From a virus, in IMG/VR virus record IMGVR_UViG_3300030116_001210, positions 1-30,861 of that record: DNA of 30,861 nt; one strand, written 5' to 3'. Made by a program: the position numbers and the translations under genes. Position 1 is the first letter of the stretch; every line of letters starts with the position of its first letter. Under the pieces are notes generated by a model. It ran no database searches. It had not been told where the DNA came from and was given only the letters and a program-made list of their open reading frames with translations. Shown one piece after another: positions 30,019 through 30,861 of this stretch.

Positions 30019-30172
30019 GTTCTTTATCCCTATCTAAAAATTCCTTAACATAAATTGCATCAGTCGCATTAAGATCGTAATGTGCCCTTAATGTTTCAAT
30101 ATTAAACGGACATGCATCCGGTTCTTTTTCTAGCAATCTAGCATCAATAATTATTTTATGTAATCTCGTCAT
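30011..30172 (-). CDS. Small hypothetical protein
   Basis: A 53-residue frame (MTRLHKIIIDARLLEKEPDA start) with one Cys in DACPFNIETL. It overlaps the upstream gene by 17 bases and the downstream GTG by 8. This layout fits the surrounding dense operon. Function unknown. Confidence 0.6.
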   Translation of the reverse strand: MTRLHKIIIDARLLEKEPDACPFNIETLRAHYDLNATDAIYVKEFLDRDKERG

Positions 30173-30422
30173 ACTCTTCTAGTTCCCTCATAAACTCTGG
30201 ATCGGTATCCCATAATTCATCAATCCGTTCTTCGTCAATTATGAAATCATGTAAAGTTATTTCTCTTCCATATCCGTCTATTACTGTCCTGCCTTCTTTC
30301 CCACTAGGTTTAAATATACCTGTGTCTAAAAAGTTTCGGACGTAGTAACGGCCTACACTTCCCTCTAGCCGTAGAAATAGCCCACCATTAATTATTTCTA
30401 ATTGTTTTTCATAAAACGTCAT
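30156..30422 (-). CDS. Small acidic hypothetical protein
   Basis: An 88-residue protein with a strong GGAGG site before its ATG. The first half is mixed (LRLEGSVGRYYVRNFLDTG), and the second half is acidic (IIDEERIDELWDTDPEFMRELEEYDEIT). No Cys or membrane span, no recognised family. Part of the early-type block. Confidence 0.6.
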   Translation of the reverse strand: MTFYEKQLEIINGGLFLRLEGSVGRYYVRNFLDTGIFKPSGKEGRTVIDGYGREITLHDFIIDEERIDELWDTDPEFMRELEEYDEIT

Positions 30423-30431
30423 GTATCCCTC

Positions 30432-30761
30432 CTATTTATTTAAAAACATTTCTTTATATTCTTGATACTCGGACACCCAAATACCTTTTTTATTAGTCTT
30501 TGTAAATTTATCTATAAGATAGTTAAAAAACTCAAAATGTTTTTCAGCATCTTCTGTTATAGATTTATATTTTTCACAAAATCGATCGCCCAATATAAGC
30601 TCTCCTACTATTTGCTTGATGAAATACCACTTACCACGTTCATCAAGTGTATTCAAATCCCTATTAAATGGTAAGAATACATCTGGTTCTTTATCTCTGT
30701 TATCAAATACTGTATTCCAACAATTAGTTATTTGTAATAAATATTCATAATCATACTTCAT
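30432..30761 (-). CDS. Hypothetical protein
   Basis: A 109-residue protein, mostly helical and aromatic-rich (Tyr, Phe, Trp), with two Cys (CWNTVF, RFCEKY). A GGAGG site precedes the ATG. No membrane span and no recognised domain. It follows the cut-off gene at the right end of the window by 9 bases. Confidence 0.6.
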   Translation of the reverse strand: MKYDYEYLLQITNCWNTVFDNRDKEPDVFLPFNRDLNTLDERGKWYFIKQIVGELILGDRFCEKYKSITEDAEKHFEFFNYLIDKFTKTNKKGIWVSEYQEYKEMFLNK

Positions 30762-30770
30762 ACGCCCTCC

Positions 30771-30860
30771 TTATATTTCATTCCATTCATGATCATACAA
30801 TTCTGTAACAACATCATCATTTTGTGAGGAGTCTATTCTTAGAACATCGTCAGTTAATGG
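30771..30860 (-). CDS. Partial hypothetical protein (5' end outside window)
   Basis: The - strand frame is open from the right edge to a TAA at 30771-30773. It gives 29 C-terminal residues, acidic and ending DHEWNEI. Spacing to the next gene and continuity of strand support a real gene that starts beyond the window. Confidence 0.5.
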   Translation of the reverse strand, partial: PLTDDVLRIDSSQNDDVVTELYDHEWNEI

Positions 30861-30861
30861 C

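Noticed and set aside
1-30861. Integrase, repressor, transposase or attachment site
   Set aside because: No tyrosine or serine recombinase, CI-like repressor or inverted-repeat-bounded element was seen, which supports a lytic phage within the limits of this window.

Overview
This 30.9 kb window looks like part of the genome of a lytic, T7-like (podovirus-type) phage of a marine bacterium. The DNA is very AT-rich and gene-dense. It carries a T7-style replication set: family A DNA polymerase, primase-helicase, single-strand-binding-like protein and two PD-(D/E)XK nucleases. It also has a class Ia ribonucleotide reductase, a large virion/ejection protein module and a lysis cassette. The AT bias, the small-gene complement and the glycine-rich 'GGRV' motif are what I would expect of phages of SAR11-like marine hosts. 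That host call is inference. Terminase, portal, capsid, tail and RNA polymerase genes are not in the window, so it is a fragment. A gene is cut at each end.

Layout. (1) Positions 1-17301 are all on the + strand. After a partial gene and a small membrane/coiled-coil protein comes a block of five probable virion/ejection genes (505-12332), ending in a 1980-residue protein with a C-terminal ADP-ribosyltransferase-like domain. Next is a lysis block (12329-14124) with a T4-type lysozyme, holin-like membrane proteins and tiny ORFs. Then come two exported proteins: one with a long Asn-Thr repeat and a conserved Cys-containing C-terminal domain, and one with a nidogen-like domain, Cys repeats and a long acidic stretch. 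(2) At 17298-17301 the two transcription directions meet head-on with overlapping stop codons and a possible weak terminator hairpin. (3) Positions 17298-30861 are all on the - strand. Read from right to left, about a dozen small genes with no assigned function (probably early, host-takeover genes; one WYL-like) lead to an SSB-like pair, primase-helicase, DNA polymerase, an endonuclease, a Cas4/RecB-like exonuclease, small proteins, a DUF3310 protein, NrdA, a zinc-ribbon micro-protein, NrdB and a membrane/coiled-coil protein.

How it works together (inference). The - strand arm would shut down or redirect the host, make dNTPs (NrdA/NrdB), copy the genome (polymerase, primase-helicase, SSB) and process host DNA or replication intermediates (the two nucleases). 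The + strand arm would build the ejection apparatus and then lyse the cell. Genes are packed with ATGA, TAATG and TAGTG overlaps. Six short genes (47-56 residues) fit exactly into apparent gaps. The only longer noncoding stretches are 26608-26820 and 27615-27757. They contain inverted repeats, and one has a CCCTCACTATA sequence resembling T3/T7-type phage promoters.

The most interesting items are the ejection-protein/ADP-ribosyltransferase fusion, the Asn-Thr repeat protein, the nidogen-like acidic protein, the T7-promoter-like site, and the short motif shared by two virion proteins. I saw no tRNA, rRNA, CRISPR array, integrase or insertion sequence.
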